From: Gemmatimonadaceae bacterium
GTDB lineage: Bacteria; Gemmatimonadota; Gemmatimonadetes; Gemmatimonadales; Gemmatimonadaceae
Assembly: GCA_013816695.1 (NCBI GenBank)
Contig: JACDDZ010000091.1
Coordinates: forward strand, 1 to 6,716
Direction: 5' to 3'
DNA: 6,716 nucleotides
The notes beneath the pieces were generated by a model. The model ran no database searches. It was not told where the DNA came from and was given only the letters and a program-made list of their open reading frames with translations. Positions 6,242 to 6,716 of the stretch are shown here, one piece after another (within the stretch, counting starts at the first letter, position 1; each line of letters starts with the position of its first letter). Both the position numbers and the translations under genes were made by a program.

Positions 6242-6716
6242 TCCAGCTCGCACTCCGTGAAACCGTCACGGCTGCACGCCGTGCGCCGCTGCTAACTGCC
6301 CTCGCTGTCATTACGATAGGCTTTTCGCTGTACGCGTTCGGCCTGTTCGGATTGGTTGCACTCAATATCCGGCAGGCCATTCGCGCAGTTGAGGAACGTG
6401 TAGAGGTCCGGGCTTTCCTGCGGGATTCGACGTCGATCTACGCGGTTGACTCCACGATGGCCGCCATCGGCAAATATCCCGAAGTGGCGCGCGTTGAATA
6501 TGTGTCGCAGGAGAATGCACTTGATCGCGCACGCTCCGAGATGGGTGAGTTCAGCGATGTGTTCGACCAGGCCGTGCTTCCGGCGTCAATTGAAGTCCAC
6601 ATGCGTGCCGGACTTCGGTCCCCGGCATCCGTTTCATCTGTTGCGAAACGAATCGGGGCGTTTCCGGCCGTTGACGACGTGCGTTACGGCGAAGAGTGGG
6701 TCGGCAAGCTTTACCG
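6238..6716 (+). CDS. ftsX: Cell division protein FtsX, N-terminal part, cut by the window end
   Basis: FtsX is the membrane subunit of FtsEX. It carries conformational signals from FtsE across the membrane to extracytoplasmic activators of cell-wall hydrolases such as EnvC in enterobacteria. From the GTG at 6238 the frame stays open to the window edge, with 159 complete codons of an expected ~300. A short cytoplasmic leader (MIQLALRETVTAARRAP) with arginines precedes one clear transmembrane helix at about residues 18-42. The extracytoplasmic domain begins after NIRQAIRAVEERVEVRAFL. It contains the typical KYPEVARVEYVSQENAL (80-96) and VLPASIEVHM (112-121) elements, followed by a VDDVRYGEEWVGKL-type end. 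The leader is much shorter than the ~70 residues of E. coli FtsX. No ribosome binding site is obvious. The remaining transmembrane helices lie beyond the window. Confidence 0.93.
   Translation, partial: MIQLALRETVTAARRAPLLTALAVITIGFSLYAFGLFGLVALNIRQAIRAVEERVEVRAFLRDSTSIYAVDSTMAAIGKYPEVARVEYVSQENALDRARSEMGEFSDVFDQAVLPASIEVHMRAGLRSPASVSSVAKRIGAFPAVDDVRYGEEWVGKLY

Overview
The window is a densely packed, single-strand (+) stretch of a bacterial chromosome. It holds nine genes, the first and last cut by the window edges, and no intergenic gap longer than 7 bases. By eye the GC content is moderately high. Six of the eight visible start codons are GTG, and five junctions are 4-base ATGA/GTGA overlaps. 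The lipopolysaccharide-type family 9 glycosyltransferase points to a Gram-negative (diderm) bacterium. The gene mix and the heavy use of GTG starts would fit a phylum such as Gemmatimonadota, but that placement is inference from general resemblance and was not tested by a search.

Layout. Bases 1-822 carry the C-terminal part of the ribosomal GTPase LepA (EF4). A sugar/envelope block follows: a family 9 (heptosyltransferase-like) glycosyltransferase (825-1835), a ROK-family sugar kinase resembling glucokinase (1832-2827), and a PfkB-family carbohydrate kinase (2827-3798). Next comes a regulatory pair: a GHKL/HATPase protein with a STAS-like N-terminus (3795-4673), then a STAS-like (DUF4325-type) protein with a C-terminal winged-helix-like region (4670-5239). 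A 100-residue protein of unknown function (5236-5538) follows. The window closes with the cell-division ABC system, FtsE (5546-6241) and the start of FtsX (6238-6716, cut by the window end).

Working together. The spacing suggests one long transcript with translational coupling, linking sugar phosphorylation and glycosyl transfer for the envelope to FtsEX, which controls septal peptidoglycan hydrolysis. The HATPase and STAS pair in the middle looks like a partner-switching regulatory unit, but neither a sigma factor nor a PP2C-type phosphatase is visible here, so its target is unknown. No RNA gene, mobile element, CRISPR array, convincing promoter or terminator was seen, and there is no gene-free stretch over 300 bases.
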